Source: Salinicoccus cyprini (GTDB lineage: Bacteria > Bacillota > Bacilli > Staphylococcales > Salinicoccaceae). From it: a stretch of DNA of 64,000 bases. The first letter of the stretch is position 1. Each line of letters opens with the position of its first letter. The notes beneath the pieces are model-generated. The model was not told the origin of the DNA and searched no databases. It saw nothing but the letters and a program-made list of their open reading frames with translations. Both the position numbers and the translations under genes were made by a program. Shown one piece after another: positions 53,712 through 64,000 of this stretch. The DNA lies in NCBI RefSeq assembly GCF_007713705.1, contig NZ_VMSJ01000003.1, positions 1-64,000 on the forward strand, given 5' to 3'.

Positions 53712-54638
53712 TTATATTTCCTCTTCGAGTGTCAATATGTGCTGATCATAGAATGACTCCGGCACCCGGATTTCCAGATGCTGCTTCAGATTCGTAAATC
53801 GTGCCGGCAGGACACCGCCGAATTCCCCATCCAGGTTGAGCTGCACTTCTTCGAACGAAGAAATATTCACTTCCTCTGCTTTGAATAAATGGACTTTCGG
53901 ATGCTTCAGGTGCTCGCCTCTTGTCGCAAGCGTCATGATATGGCCGATTTCGGCAATACTCGCCTCTTCCACTATGATGAGGGTGAATTTCCCATCATTC
54001 AATCTGGCATCGGGTACAAGCTTGTCGAATCCGCCGATCGAATTCGTCAGACCAAGAAGGAAAAGCATCACCTTGCCCTCGAAGACTTCATTATCATACT
54101 CGATTCTGACATCGGTACTTCTGATTTTAGGCAGCATCTCGATGCCTTTGACATAGTATGCCAGAGGACCGATGATCGATTTCAGCTTGCTCGGTGCCTC
54201 GTAGGATACTTCCGTAATCTTGCCGCCGCCTGCAATATTGATGAAGTATTTGCTGTTCATCAGCCCGATGTCGATGCTCGCAGCCATGCCATTGAGAATT
54301 GTGTCGGTCGCTTCCATTATATCTGTCGGCAAGTTCAAAGCTTTCGCAAAATCGTTGACGGTCCCGATCGGAATGATGCCGAGAGAAGGCCGTCTATCAA
54401 AAATGGCCATGCCATTGACTACCTCATTCACCGTACCGTCGCCTCCGGCAGCCACAATCAGATCGAACCCGATCTCACATGCTTTCTCTGCAGCAATTCT
54501 TGCATTCCCCATCTCAGTTGTTGCATGGGTACTCGTAATATAGCCATTGATCTCGAACCGCTCCAGGACGTCTGCCAGCGATTCCCTGAATACTTCTCTG
54601 CCGGACGTCGGATTGTATATAATTCTCGCAGTTTTCAT
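53712..54638 (-). CDS. dgkB: Diacylglycerol kinase DgkB
   Basis: Soluble lipid kinase that recycles diacylglycerol into phosphatidate, important for lipoteichoic-acid-making Gram-positives. 308 residues with the nucleotide-binding GGDGTVNEV, the PIGTVNDFAKAL loop and LVPDARLNDGKFTL. AGGAGAAG precedes the ATG, which overlaps the stop of the small upstream gene (ATGA). Confidence 0.95.
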   Translation of the reverse strand: MKTARIIYNPTSGREVFRESLADVLERFEINGYITSTHATTEMGNARIAAEKACEIGFDLIVAAGGDGTVNEVVNGMAIFDRRPSLGIIPIGTVNDFAKALNLPTDIMEATDTILNGMAASIDIGLMNSKYFINIAGGGKITEVSYEAPSKLKSIIGPLAYYVKGIEMLPKIRSTDVRIEYDNEVFEGKVMLFLLGLTNSIGGFDKLVPDARLNDGKFTLIIVEEASIAEIGHIMTLATRGEHLKHPKVHLFKAEEVNISSFEEVQLNLDGEFGGVLPARFTNLKQHLEIRVPESFYDQHILTLEEEI

Positions 54639-54802
54639 TTTCTTCTCCTATTATTCTGTTTAGTGTATGAATAGAAAAGATAGACGCTCAATACAAATAC
54701 GATGATCTGCAGCGCATGTAGCAATGTGTCGTGGCTGGTCGTCGATACAAGAATCATGATTCCGATAAGGAAGCAGTTGAAAATGAAGAGGAGCCTATAC
54801 AA
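54635..54802 (-). CDS. Small membrane protein coupled to dgkB (55 residues)
   Basis: Found by reading the sequence; below common ORF cut-offs. It uses a TTG start at 54802, nine bases after AGGAGG, and encodes two hydrophobic segments: LLFIFNCFLIGIMILV and ALQIIVFVLSVYLFY, with a basic tail KQNNRRRK. It overlaps the end of the GrpB-family gene upstream and its stop overlaps the dgkB start (ATGA). This strongly suggests translation and coupling. Function unknown. Confidence 0.75.
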   Translation of the reverse strand: MYRLLFIFNCFLIGIMILVSTTSHDTLLHALQIIVFVLSVYLFYSYTKQNNRRRK

Positions 54803-55304
54803 CGCCTGCATCCTCCTGCATGTTCATAACAGCGGAAAACAGATTGGACTTCCTCTCCTGGTACTCATCATCATCAATACGTGCGTTCAGATGGGCAGCC
54901 TTCAACCGTCTGAATCGCTCAGTATACTCCCGATTCTCCTCGATTCTATTCCTGCAGTAAAGGATTTCATCTTTCCGTTCCGACTCGTGGTGCATCATGA
55001 TGAAATTCACTTCGAGGTTCTCATGGGTATGGCGCAGAACGACCTCCTCGATATAATCGGTGGAGAAGTCTTCAACCTTGTCGTAGCCTACCCCCGTCAA
55101 ACGGTCTGCCAGTTTATCTATATTATCTTCATACTTTATCAGCAGCAGAACATCGACTTCACCAGGCAGGTTCATATTCTGAATGCTTGTGGAACCAACA
55201 TGGTGAATTTCCTTTACACTGGTCCTGAAGTGATTCAGAATGTTCAATGAGGCCTGGATATAACAATGCAACGCCTTTTGATAGTTTGTGTCACTGTTCA
55301 TCAT
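54795..55304 (-). CDS. GrpB/UPF0157-family nucleotidyltransferase-like protein
   Basis: 169 residues of the GrpB (UPF0157) family, a minimal nucleotidyltransferase fold. HHVGSTSI gives the glycine-serine motif and GEVDVLLLI the following acidic strand. Only one of the usual two carboxylates is obvious. Activity is unknown. Two ATGs at the start (55304, 55301) follow AGGATG. Confidence 0.85.
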   Translation of the reverse strand: MMNSDTNYQKALHCYIQASLNILNHFRTSVKEIHHVGSTSIQNMNLPGEVDVLLLIKYEDNIDKLADRLTGVGYDKVEDFSTDYIEEVVLRHTHENLEVNFIMMHHESERKDEILYCRNRIEENREYTERFRRLKAAHLNARIDDDEYQERKSNLFSAVMNMQEDAGVV

Positions 55305-55425
55305 TAATCATCCTAGTTATGTCATTCATTAAAATTTTTGTGTATAATTGACTTGAAAAAAATTTATTTTCAACATTATATCATATTTGATGAATCGTAT
55401 GTGTACTACATTAAAGGAGGGCATC

Positions 55426-56196
55426 ATGAAGAAAGTACTGATCATTCTACTTGTCATCATTTTCGGCGCCGGAATCTACATCAATTTCGGCATGGACCGA
55501 ACGATGGATAACAGTGAATCCATAGCGAATGGACCGGCAGAAACCAACGAACCAGCCACTTTAGAGACCAGCGGGGAAAACACTGAAACTTCTACGGAAG
55601 AAGTGACTGAGGAAGCATCCACCGAACCTTCAGAGGAGAGCGATACGCTGACGTTCAATCAGGAGTCGCTCGAAGCAGCCTATGCCGAAGCTGTGGCTGC
55701 CAATGAAGCACTGATCATCGATGTGGTCATTCCTTCATACTACAGCGACAGCTTCATCGATTCATTATCGGAACAGTTCGGCTCAGACTACATCGAATTC
55801 AACCGGGTGGACCTGGCATCCACTACACCAGAGCTCGAAGCAGTGTCTGTCAATGCGAACAGTGATGCCGTCATCATGGACGCGCTGCAGATCAGCGACT
55901 ATAATGCCGAGGTACTGCCTGAGCGCAATCTGGATCGTCTGACAAATGCCTACATGAATCTCTATGATGATGGCAAAGTCGTCTATATTCTCGGCAACCC
56001 GAATGTTCATCAGCATGAAAACCTTGCTGCTGTACTCGAAGAGGAGAGCAATGATCTCACAGCCAGCGACTACTACTATATAGACAACCAGGACGTGTCC
56101 GTAGAAGGCGACTTCTATGACTACGAGACGGATGAAATGACACCTGCATCCGAAATGCAGGTCGTACAGAATATATACGAATTCATGGCACAGTAA
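55426..56196 (+). CDS. Exported or membrane-anchored protein with acidic linker
   Basis: 256 residues. One N-terminal membrane helix (4-22), without a lipobox cysteine, anchors a Ser/Thr/Glu-rich disordered stretch (28-80). A compact domain follows (80-256) with LIIDVVIPSYYSDSF, DAVIMDALQISDYN and VVYILGNPNVHQ. The alternating strands and helices suggest an SGNH-hydrolase-like core, but no GDS motif is visible. AGGAGGGC precedes the ATG at 55426. Monocistronic with its own terminator. Confidence 0.7.
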   Translation: MKKVLIILLVIIFGAGIYINFGMDRTMDNSESIANGPAETNEPATLETSGENTETSTEEVTEEASTEPSEESDTLTFNQESLEAAYAEAVAANEALIIDVVIPSYYSDSFIDSLSEQFGSDYIEFNRVDLASTTPELEAVSVNANSDAVIMDALQISDYNAEVLPERNLDRLTNAYMNLYDDGKVVYILGNPNVHQHENLAAVLEEESNDLTASDYYYIDNQDVSVEGDFYDYETDEMTPASEMQVVQNIYEFMAQ

Positions 56197-56231
56197 AACG
56201 CTTGGGTGAAGTTTTCACCCAAGCGTTTTTA
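56197..56231. terminator. Bidirectional terminator
   Basis: AACGCTTGGGTGAA-GTT-TTCACCCAAGCGTT followed by TTT, between converging genes. Confidence 0.88.
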
Positions 56232-56251
56232 AATGGATATATTGATCCTGA

Positions 56252-57682
56252 TCATCTTTTGTCGATTTCTTCCAGCAGAATCTGATTGACCATCTTCGGA
56301 TTGGCCTGTCCTTTTGATTTCTTCATGATCTGTCCGACGAGGAAGCCGAGGGCACGGTCCTTGCCGTTCTTGAAATCTTCGATGGACTGCGGATTCGCAT
56401 CCAGTACTTCCGTCACCATGCCGGTAAGCACGGATGGGTCTGAAATCTGCTCCATGCCGAGGTCTTTGACGATCTGCTTGGCACTGCCGCCATTTTCAAC
56501 AATTTTGGTGAAGACCTTCTTCGCCTGCTTGCTTGAAATGGTGCCATCTTCGATCAGGGCTATCATTTCAGAAAGGTTTTCAGGTGTCAGTTCAGTATCG
56601 CCGAGCTCGACCTGCTGCTTGTTGAGGTACTCGTTGACGCCACCCATCAGCCAGTTGGATGCCTGTTTGATATCCGCCTGGTGTGTTTCCACCATTTCGT
56701 TGAAGAAGTCGGATGTCTCCTTTTTGAGCGTCAGTACATGTGCATCATATGCCGGCAGCTCGTATTCGTTGACGTACTTGTCCTTGAGCGCGTCCGGAAG
56801 AAGCGGGATGCTTTCCCTGATCCTGTCCTTCCATTCCTGATCGATGTGGATCTGAACAAGGTCCGGTTCCGGGAAGTATCTGTAGTCGTCAGACCCTTCC
56901 TTGACACGCATCAGGAGGGTATCCCCCGTCTTCTCGTCAAAGCGGCGTGTCTCCTGGGCAATCTCTCCGCCCTTCATCAGCACCTTCTCCTGACGCTTCT
57001 CTTCAAATTCCAGTCCTTTCCTTACATAGGTGAAGGAGTTCAGATTCTTGAGCTCGGTCTTCGTACCGAACTCCTCCTGGCCGTAAGGACGCAGGGAGAT
57101 GTTGGCGTCACATCTGAGTGAACCTTCCTCCATCTTGCAGTCGGATACGCCGGTATACTGGATGATCGCCTTCAGCTTCTCAAGGTATGCATATGCCTCT
57201 TCAGGTGTTCTGATGTCGGGCTCGGAGACGATTTCAACGAGTGGTGTGCCCTGGCGGTTCAAGTCGACCAGTGAATAGTCGTCCTTGTGGGAAGACTTTC
57301 CTGCATCCTCTTCCAGGTGCAGACGCGTGATGCCGATGCGTTTCGTTTCTCCACCGACTTCGATTTCTATCCAGCCGTTCTCACCGATCGGCTGATCGAA
57401 CTGGGAAATCTGGTAGGCTTTCGGATTATCGGGATAGAAGTAGTTCTTTCTGTCGAATTTGGTGACGTCGGCAATCTCCATGTTGAGTGCCATGGCTGCT
57501 TTCATGCCGAAGTTGACCGCTTCCTTGTTCGGTACGGGCAGTGTACCCGGGTAGCCGAGGTCGACGACACTCAGATTCGTATTCGGTTCGGCACCGAAGT
57601 GTGCAGGTGCATCCGAAAACATTTTCGTATTTGTTTTGAGTTCAACGTGGACTTCGAGTCCGATGACGGTTTCAAAATGCAT
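56252..57682 (-). CDS. gatB: Glutamyl/aspartyl-tRNA amidotransferase subunit B
   Basis: tRNA-binding and kinase-like subunit of the GatCAB enzyme, which turns Glu-tRNA(Gln) into Gln-tRNA(Gln). 476 residues beginning [21 protein letters not shown], with [14 protein letters not shown] and the metal-site [10 protein letters not shown]; helical YqeY-like tail at the end. Its ATG shares one base with the gatA stop (TAATG). Confidence 0.97.
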   Translation of the reverse strand: MHFETVIGLEVHVELKTNTKMFSDAPAHFGAEPNTNLSVVDLGYPGTLPVPNKEAVNFGMKAAMALNMEIADVTKFDRKNYFYPDNPKAYQISQFDQPIGENGWIEIEVGGETKRIGITRLHLEEDAGKSSHKDDYSLVDLNRQGTPLVEIVSEPDIRTPEEAYAYLEKLKAIIQYTGVSDCKMEEGSLRCDANISLRPYGQEEFGTKTELKNLNSFTYVRKGLEFEEKRQEKVLMKGGEIAQETRRFDEKTGDTLLMRVKEGSDDYRYFPEPDLVQIHIDQEWKDRIRESIPLLPDALKDKYVNEYELPAYDAHVLTLKKETSDFFNEMVETHQADIKQASNWLMGGVNEYLNKQQVELGDTELTPENLSEMIALIEDGTISSKQAKKVFTKIVENGGSAKQIVKDLGMEQISDPSVLTGMVTEVLDANPQSIEDFKNGKDRALGFLVGQIMKKSKGQANPKMVNQILLEEIDKR

Positions 57683-59157
57683 TATCGCACCTCCAGTTGC
57701 AGCTGCTTCAATTCTTCATGCAGATTGAACTGCTCTTCGAATTTGAAGGCTGCATTGTATATCTTCTGCTCATCAAAGTGGTTGCCGATCAGCTGCAGAC
57801 CGATTGGACGCCCTGAAGCACTCAGTCCACTCGGTATGGACAGTGCGGGCATGCCTGTCAGATTGGCCGGAATCGTGAGGATGTCATCCTTGTACATTTC
57901 CAGCTGGTCATCGGATTTCTCACCGATATTATAGGCAGGTGTCGGCGCTGTCGGACCGATGATGAGGTCATATTCATTGAAGATTTCTTTCATTTCCTGC
58001 TCTATTACACCACGCAGCTTCTGTGCGCGGATGTAGTGCTGGTCGTAGTGCCCTGCACTGAGGACGAATGTACCAAGCAGAATACGGCGTTTCACTTCGG
58101 AACCGAAGCCTTCGGCACGTGTCTTCTTGTAGTGCTCTTCAAGCGTCTTCGCACCTTCTGCCTTGTAGCCATAGCGGATGCCGTCAAAGCGTGCCAGATT
58201 GGAGCTCGCTTCACTGGAAGCGATCAGATAGTAGGCACTGACGACATATTTGGTATGCGGGATGGAGACTTCCTCCACTGTCGCACCGAGCGATCTGAAA
58301 GTTTCTGCCGCTTTTTTCACTGATTCCTCCACTTCCGTGCTGATGCCTTCGCCGATGAATTCCTTCGGCAGGGCGATCTTCATGCCGGTAAGATCCTTAT
58401 TGATGCCTTCGAGGAAATCAGCATCACGATCCGGTACACTTGTTGCATCCTTGTTGTGGTTACCTGAAATCAGTCCAAGAATTTTCGCATTGTCCCTGAC
58501 ATTGCGTGTAATCGGTCCAATCTGGTCGAGGGAAGAGGCGAAGGCGACCAATCCATAGCGGGACACGCGTCCGTATGTCGGTTTCATTCCGACAACGCCA
58601 CAGAATGCAGCAGGCTGGCGGACGGAGCCGCCCGTGTCGGAACCGAGGGAGAATGGTACATATCCTGCTGCCACAGCAGCTGCCGAGCCACCTGAGGAGC
58701 CGCCCGGTACAGCGTCCAGATCCCATGGATTGCGGACATTTTTGAAATAGGAGTTCTCAGTGGAACCGCCCATGGCGAACTCATCCATATTCTGCTTGCC
58801 CATCAGGATGGCGTTCGAATTATTCAGCTTCTCCATGACCGTTGCGTCATAGACCGGCCTGAAGTCTTCGAGCATGCGGCTCGCACATGTTGTCAGTATA
58901 TCCTTCGTACAGATGTTATCCTTGATGCCCATCGGTATCCCAAAAAGCGGTCCATCCATCCTGTCGTCTTCCTGAAGCTGGTCGAGCGCTTCTGCCTGTT
59001 TCAATGCATCTTCCTTATTCAAAAATAAAAAAGAACCGATTGTCTCATCAGACGCTTCGATTCTATCGAATAGCGCACCCACTACTTCAGAAGGTTTGAT
59101 TTCTTTGGATTGTATCTTATCGTACAGTGCTTCCACTGTCAGTTCATGAATGTTCAC
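57682..59157 (-). CDS. gatA: Glutamyl/aspartyl-tRNA amidotransferase subunit A
   Basis: Amidase-signature glutaminase subunit of GatCAB, 491 residues. The Ser-cisSer-Lys triad lies in [11 protein letters not shown] (Lys) and [17 protein letters not shown] with [17 protein letters not shown] (serines). GTG start at 59157 with GGAGGG upstream; it follows gatC by 11 bp. Confidence 0.97.
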   Translation of the reverse strand: MNIHELTVEALYDKIQSKEIKPSEVVGALFDRIEASDETIGSFLFLNKEDALKQAEALDQLQEDDRMDGPLFGIPMGIKDNICTKDILTTCASRMLEDFRPVYDATVMEKLNNSNAILMGKQNMDEFAMGGSTENSYFKNVRNPWDLDAVPGGSSGGSAAAVAAGYVPFSLGSDTGGSVRQPAAFCGVVGMKPTYGRVSRYGLVAFASSLDQIGPITRNVRDNAKILGLISGNHNKDATSVPDRDADFLEGINKDLTGMKIALPKEFIGEGISTEVEESVKKAAETFRSLGATVEEVSIPHTKYVVSAYYLIASSEASSNLARFDGIRYGYKAEGAKTLEEHYKKTRAEGFGSEVKRRILLGTFVLSAGHYDQHYIRAQKLRGVIEQEMKEIFNEYDLIIGPTAPTPAYNIGEKSDDQLEMYKDDILTIPANLTGMPALSIPSGLSASGRPIGLQLIGNHFDEQKIYNAAFKFEEQFNLHEELKQLQLEVR

Positions 59158-59168
59158 ACGAGCCCTCC

Positions 59169-59459
59169 TTATAGCATTTTCGGCACTTTGAATTGGCCGT
59201 CTTGTGTAGATTTGGCGTTGCTGAGCGCTTCTTCCTGGGACAGAGGCGCTTGTTTGTCATCCTCACGCAGGACATTCTTCAAGTCCACTGCGTGGAACAT
59301 CGGTGTCGTCGAACTCAAGTCCACCTCATCAAGAAGATGGGCATAGTCCACAATTTTATCCAGTTCTTCTGTGAAGGCTTCCGCCGCTTTTTCATCTTGT
59401 ATTTCTATACGTGCAAGATTGGCCACGTGTTTTACTGTATCCAGATTGATCTCAGACAT
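59169..59459 (-). CDS. gatC: Glutamyl/aspartyl-tRNA amidotransferase subunit C
   Basis: 96-residue clamp subunit of Gat[15 protein letters not shown] and the closing [10 protein letters not shown] are typical. The ATG at 59459 follows GGAGGG by six bases; the longer open frame to 59507 has no ribosome binding site. First gene of gatCAB. Confidence 0.96.
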   Translation of the reverse strand: MSEINLDTVKHVANLARIEIQDEKAAEAFTEELDKIVDYAHLLDEVDLSSTTPMFHAVDLKNVLREDDKQAPLSQEEALSNAKSTQDGQFKVPKML

Positions 59460-59754
59460 CCTGTTCCCTCCATTTCTAATAAAGAACATATAAATTTTAT
59501 CAAACATTACTTTAAAAATCTATTCCATCTATTTCGATAATGTAAAATGGGCCCAATAGTGTAAAATTATTTTCTTTATTTTCTAAATATTCTTTTTAAA
59601 TGAAATTATGTGTAGTATAATTAAACCGTGTAATTTTATACCGTCACAATGGCTATCACATCAAGGATTGAGGCGGTTCGGGGCATGGAATTCCACAGAA
59701 TCAATTTGCATTGGTACACCAGGTTTTGTATTGTGTTTAAGGGGAGGAGATAAA
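59460..59754. other. Divergent gatC/putP promoter region
   Basis: Nearly 300 bp without a gene. The left half is A+T rich and holds a TATAAT at 59616-59621 on the plus strand that could serve putP, leaving a leader of about 125 nt; no good -35 matches it. No riboswitch was recognised in the leader. Confidence 0.45.
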
Positions 59755-61314
59755 ATGATACTGAATTCAGCACAATTTACTTTTACGGCTGGATGGCAGG
59801 AGTACATCATGATGGCAATCTACTTTGCCATACTGATCGGCATCGGATTCTATGCCTACAAGCAATCCACATCCGATCTCAACGGCTATATGCTGGGTGG
59901 CCGCAACATCGGGCCATGGGTCACGGCACTTTCAGCCGGCGCTTCCGATATGAGTGGCTGGATGCTCATGGGTCTGCCGGGCAGCATGTACAGCGTCGGG
60001 CTTTCAAGCATCTGGATCGCCATCGGACTGACCATCGGCGCGTATGTAAACTATTGGGTGGTGGCACCAAGACTCAGAGTCTACTCTGAGGTGTCCAACG
60101 ACTCGATCACGCTTCCGGATTTCTTCGAAAACCGGTTCAAGGACAACAAACATATTCTAAAAATTGTTTCTGGTATTGTTATTGTAGTATTTTTTGCAGT
60201 TTATACAGCCAGCGGAATGGTATCCGGCGGTAAACTGTTCCAGAGTGCATTCGATGCCCCTTATCATTGGGGATTGTTCATCACTGCAGCTGTTGTTGTC
60301 ATCTACACTTTCTTTGGAGGATATCTCGCAGTCAGTCTGACAGACTTCTTCCAGGGAACAATCATGTTCATTGCCATTGTACTGATTCCAATCGTCGCAT
60401 GGCTGAACCTTACTGGGCAAGGTGTTGAACCTTTCGTCAGAATTGAAGAGCTCAGCACACTGGCTGATGCCAATTACTTATCATTCATCGGCGGCGTTTC
60501 AATCATCACGATACTCAGTAACCTGGCCTGGGGCTTCGGCTACTTCGGTCAGCCGCACATCATCGTGCGTTTCATGTCCATCAGATCACATAAGATCATT
60601 CCAAATGCGAGACGCATCGGCATCACCTGGATGTCCATCGCACTGATCGGTGCATGTATTACAGGACTGCTCGGAATTGCATTCACGGATGCCACAGCCA
60701 ATGACGTAGCCGATCCGGAAACCATCCTGATTCTGATGAGCCAGGTACTGTTCCATCCACTTATCGGTGGATTTTTCCTTGCGGCAATTCTGGCCGCAAT
60801 CATGAGTACGATTTCCTCGCAGCTCCTTGTTACATCAAGCTCGCTGGTACAGGATTTCTACAAGATCGTCAGACGCAAGTCATTGGATAAGGAAACAAAA
60901 TCCAAAGAGGAACTCGATAGGCACTTTGTGCTTCTTGGCCGTCTTTCCGTCGTGCTCGTCGCCATTGTTGCCATCATCATCGCATGGGATGAAGACTCCG
61001 TCATCCTGAACATCGTTGCGAATGCATGGGCCGGATTCGGGGCTGCATTCGGGCCGCTTGTTGTGCTTTCCCTTCACTGGAAAGGACTCACACGCTCCGG
61101 TGCTGTCGCATCCATCATTGCAGGTGCAGCAACGGTCATCATCTGGATCGCAGCCGGTACTTTCGGTACAGGCCTGTATGAAATCATACCGGGCGTCATC
61201 GTTTCGACACTTGCAGCCATCATTGTAAGTAAAATGACCCAGGGCACAGGCATTTCGAAAGAGATGGAAGCTGAATTTGATGAAACGACAAGTATTCTGA
61301 AAAATAACAGATAG
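59755..61314 (+). CDS. putP: Sodium/proline symporter PutP
   Basis: Sodium-solute symporter of 519 residues with about 13 membrane segments; [17 protein letters not shown] (first sodium-site helix) and [16 protein letters not shown] are typical of PutP. Proline uptake serves nutrition and osmoprotection. The ATG at 59755 follows GGGGAGGAG; the frame extending to 59608 crosses the leader and lacks a ribosome binding site. Position between gatC and camS is as in staphylococci. Confidence 0.95.
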   Translation: MILNSAQFTFTAGWQEYIMMAIYFAILIGIGFYAYKQSTSDLNGYMLGGRNIGPWVTALSAGASDMSGWMLMGLPGSMYSVGLSSIWIAIGLTIGAYVNYWVVAPRLRVYSEVSNDSITLPDFFENRFKDNKHILKIVSGIVIVVFFAVYTASGMVSGGKLFQSAFDAPYHWGLFITAAVVVIYTFFGGYLAVSLTDFFQGTIMFIAIVLIPIVAWLNLTGQGVEPFVRIEELSTLADANYLSFIGGVSIITILSNLAWGFGYFGQPHIIVRFMSIRSHKIIPNARRIGITWMSIALIGACITGLLGIAFTDATANDVADPETILILMSQVLFHPLIGGFFLAAILAAIMSTISSQLLVTSSSLVQDFYKIVRRKSLDKETKSKEELDRHFVLLGRLSVVLVAIVAIIIAWDEDSVILNIVANAWAGFGAAFGPLVVLSLHWKGLTRSGAVASIIAGAATVIIWIAAGTFGTGLYEIIPGVIVSTLAAIIVSKMTQGTGISKEMEAEFDETTSILKNNR

Positions 61315-61321
61315 CATATTG

Positions 61322-61355
61322 AAGGCCGCATCGATATTCATCGATGCGGCCTTTT
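61322..61355. terminator. Bidirectional terminator between putP and camS
   Basis: AAGGCCGCATCGAT-ATTC-ATCGATGCGGCC followed by TTTT. Confidence 0.9.
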
Positions 61356-61363
61356 CATGTCTG

Positions 61364-62557
61364 CTATTCATATATATGCACGCTGACATCTTCTTCTCCG
61401 GATTTTGTGATGAGTGAATAAGTCTTGTTTTTATCTTTGATCGACACTTCAACTTCCGTATCATTGAAATGTTCTGATACCAGACCTCTGACATACTGGG
61501 TCAGCCCGATCACCTCGCCCCTGCTGCTGTATTCCAGAGGAATTTCTATCGTCAGACGCTCGAGCGTCCCATCCATGAAGTAGCCTTGTCCGACCGACGT
61601 TGTGAAACTGTCGAAATACGACTCTAGATCCCTGTTGAAATTGATATATTCATTGTTGATCTCTTCATTGATGGTCCCTGCTTCAGAGGAAGGCAGCAGC
61701 GCATACGCTGCATTGACCTGCTCGAAGCTGTCTATCTGATCCGCTCCAGGTGCCACTTCTGCTGTGGACACGAAATTACCCGGCACAATGGCAGTATCGG
61801 TCGACTGTACGAAGATGCCGAATCTGATGGTGATATCCTGATAGTCTTCGTTGGCCCGGATGCGTTCAAGAATCTCCTGGGCCATCTGCTCGCCCTCCTG
61901 CCTGATTGTGTCGTCATCCAGTTCCCTGGTGAATGTCGGACCATACTGCTCTTTCTGATACTGGTATTCACTGTTCATCGCCAGACCGATGGTCATGCCT
62001 GAAAAATCGAATGATCCGTCGTTCTCCACCATATAGTTCTGCTCAAGTATGTGGGAGAGGTACAGAGGGGATTCGGCGGCAATCCTTTCAGGATCGGTCT
62101 CACCTTCCACAGATGGGTTCAGTCCAAGGTTGCTGAATGCGTTATTGCTGGCCATCTCCTCTTCCGACATCGCCTCTATCTCTTCCACCGTATAGGCGCG
62201 GCCGAGATATCCCCGGATCATCTCTTCGGTGAACACCTGCCCTTCCCTGAATACATATTCTTCGGGGCTGAATGATTCGCGGCTCAGCTCGAACAGACCT
62301 TTTTCAAACGCTTCGATGTTGTAGCTCGATACCATATTGGAGCTTGTCAGTCCCCGTGAAGGAGAAAGTTCATAGGGAATGACAGTGCGGTAGTATTCGT
62401 CTCCACTGCTCGTGGTTGCCGTCTCCTCCTGCTCCTCTGCAGGCAATGTACTTACTTCTCCTTCATTTGCCGCCTCATTCTGTTCGGGTGTCTCCTCGGG
62501 GCTGCATGCTGCGAGGAAGACTGACAGAAACAGAAAAGATATTATATACTTCTTCAT
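61364..62557 (-). CDS. camS: CamS-family sex pheromone lipoprotein
   Basis: 397 residues with lipoprotein signal peptide and lipobox LAAC (cysteine 18). It belongs to the CamS family, whose staphylococcal signal peptide is cleaved to the cAM373-like peptide. The mature part has an acidic linker, then domain stretches such as YYRTVIPYELSPSRGL and NNAFSNLGLNPS. The signal core here is ISFLFLSVFLA, which would give a different peptide from that of S. aureus. Starts 2 bp after ligA. Confidence 0.92.
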   Translation of the reverse strand: MKKYIISFLFLSVFLAACSPEETPEQNEAANEGEVSTLPAEEQEETATTSSGDEYYRTVIPYELSPSRGLTSSNMVSSYNIEAFEKGLFELSRESFSPEEYVFREGQVFTEEMIRGYLGRAYTVEEIEAMSEEEMASNNAFSNLGLNPSVEGETDPERIAAESPLYLSHILEQNYMVENDGSFDFSGMTIGLAMNSEYQYQKEQYGPTFTRELDDDTIRQEGEQMAQEILERIRANEDYQDITIRFGIFVQSTDTAIVPGNFVSTAEVAPGADQIDSFEQVNAAYALLPSSEAGTINEEINNEYINFNRDLESYFDSFTTSVGQGYFMDGTLERLTIEIPLEYSSRGEVIGLTQYVRGLVSEHFNDTEVEVSIKDKNKTYSLITKSGEEDVSVHIYE

Positions 62558-62559
62558 GA

Positions 62560-64000
<1,441 letters not shown>

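Noticed and set aside
59608-59754. N-terminal extension of PutP
   Set aside because: The extension crosses the promoter and leader; GGGGAGGAG marks the ATG at 59755.

Overview
The window looks like chromosomal DNA of a Staphylococcaceae bacterium with clearly higher G+C than Staphylococcus itself; a salt-loving relative such as Salinicoccus fits best. This rests on gene content and order, not on a database search. The perR/bcp/hemL block, the Sav1866-type ABC exporter, the map/UPF0421/dinB block and the ligA-camS-putP-gatCAB-dgkB-rlmD block are all familiar from staphylococci.

Layout. 1-520: 5' end of a 16S rRNA gene (minus strand) with its leader and promoter. 538-9547: ygzB, perR, a D-2-hydroxyacid dehydrogenase, bcp with a PerR-box-like site, hemL, a FUSC-type membrane protein, DNA-3-methyladenine glycosylase, a Sav1866-like exporter, a DUF402 nucleotide phosphatase and mutY. 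9598-14725: yfhP, then a minus-strand operon of acyl-CoA thioesterase, recX, yfhH and a TagGH-like pair whose ATPase has lost every catalytic motif; an unlisted 51-residue membrane protein follows. 14797-24934: ampS, yihY, a beta-carbonic anhydrase, map, a second FUSC-type protein, dinB, a DUF3267 protein, a DAO-type oxidoreductase and an ion-transporter-like permease. 24941-25664: an unusual gene-poor stretch with a DUF2187 gene lacking a start codon, two strong plus-strand terminators, six tandem 41-42 bp palindromic repeats and a candidate small RNA.

25682-28668: DUF1648 protein, ohr, a membrane-anchored thermonuclease/Excalibur protein and a DUF2975/YozG-type regulator pair. 28771-35171: a five-gene minus-strand operon behind a SAM-I (S-box) riboswitch, encoding an O-acetylhomoserine sulfhydrylase fused to a CoA-binding domain, an SsuABC-like importer and an acyl-CoA ligase. 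35347-46746: orphan vsr, tRNA-Val(GAC), an ACR3-like transporter, an RlmD paralogue, a zinc macrodomain protein, a glyoxalase-fold dioxygenase with an ABC ATPase, cysK, and GNAT, NUDIX, RDD, DUF1697 and dus genes. 47440-48840: an A+T-rich island with a zinc-ribbon protein and a putative papain-fold enzyme, probably acquired. 48842-64000: rlmCD with a cytosolic 5'-nucleotidase-like enzyme, a SigB-type promoter driving an SDR, a catalytically dead M50-like protein, dgkB with a coupled 55-residue membrane protein, gatCAB, putP, camS and the 3' part of ligA.

Functional themes. Peroxide defence (perR, bcp, ohr) and DNA repair (mpg, mutY, recX, dinB, vsr, ligA) are well represented. Sulfur assimilation stands out: the SAM-riboswitch operon joins organosulfur import, CoA activation and a thiol-using methionine/homocysteine synthase, and cysK lies nearby. 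The strongest candidates for undescribed biology are that operon, the TagGH-like system with a pseudo-ATPase, and the 24.9-25.7 kb repeat/RNA region.
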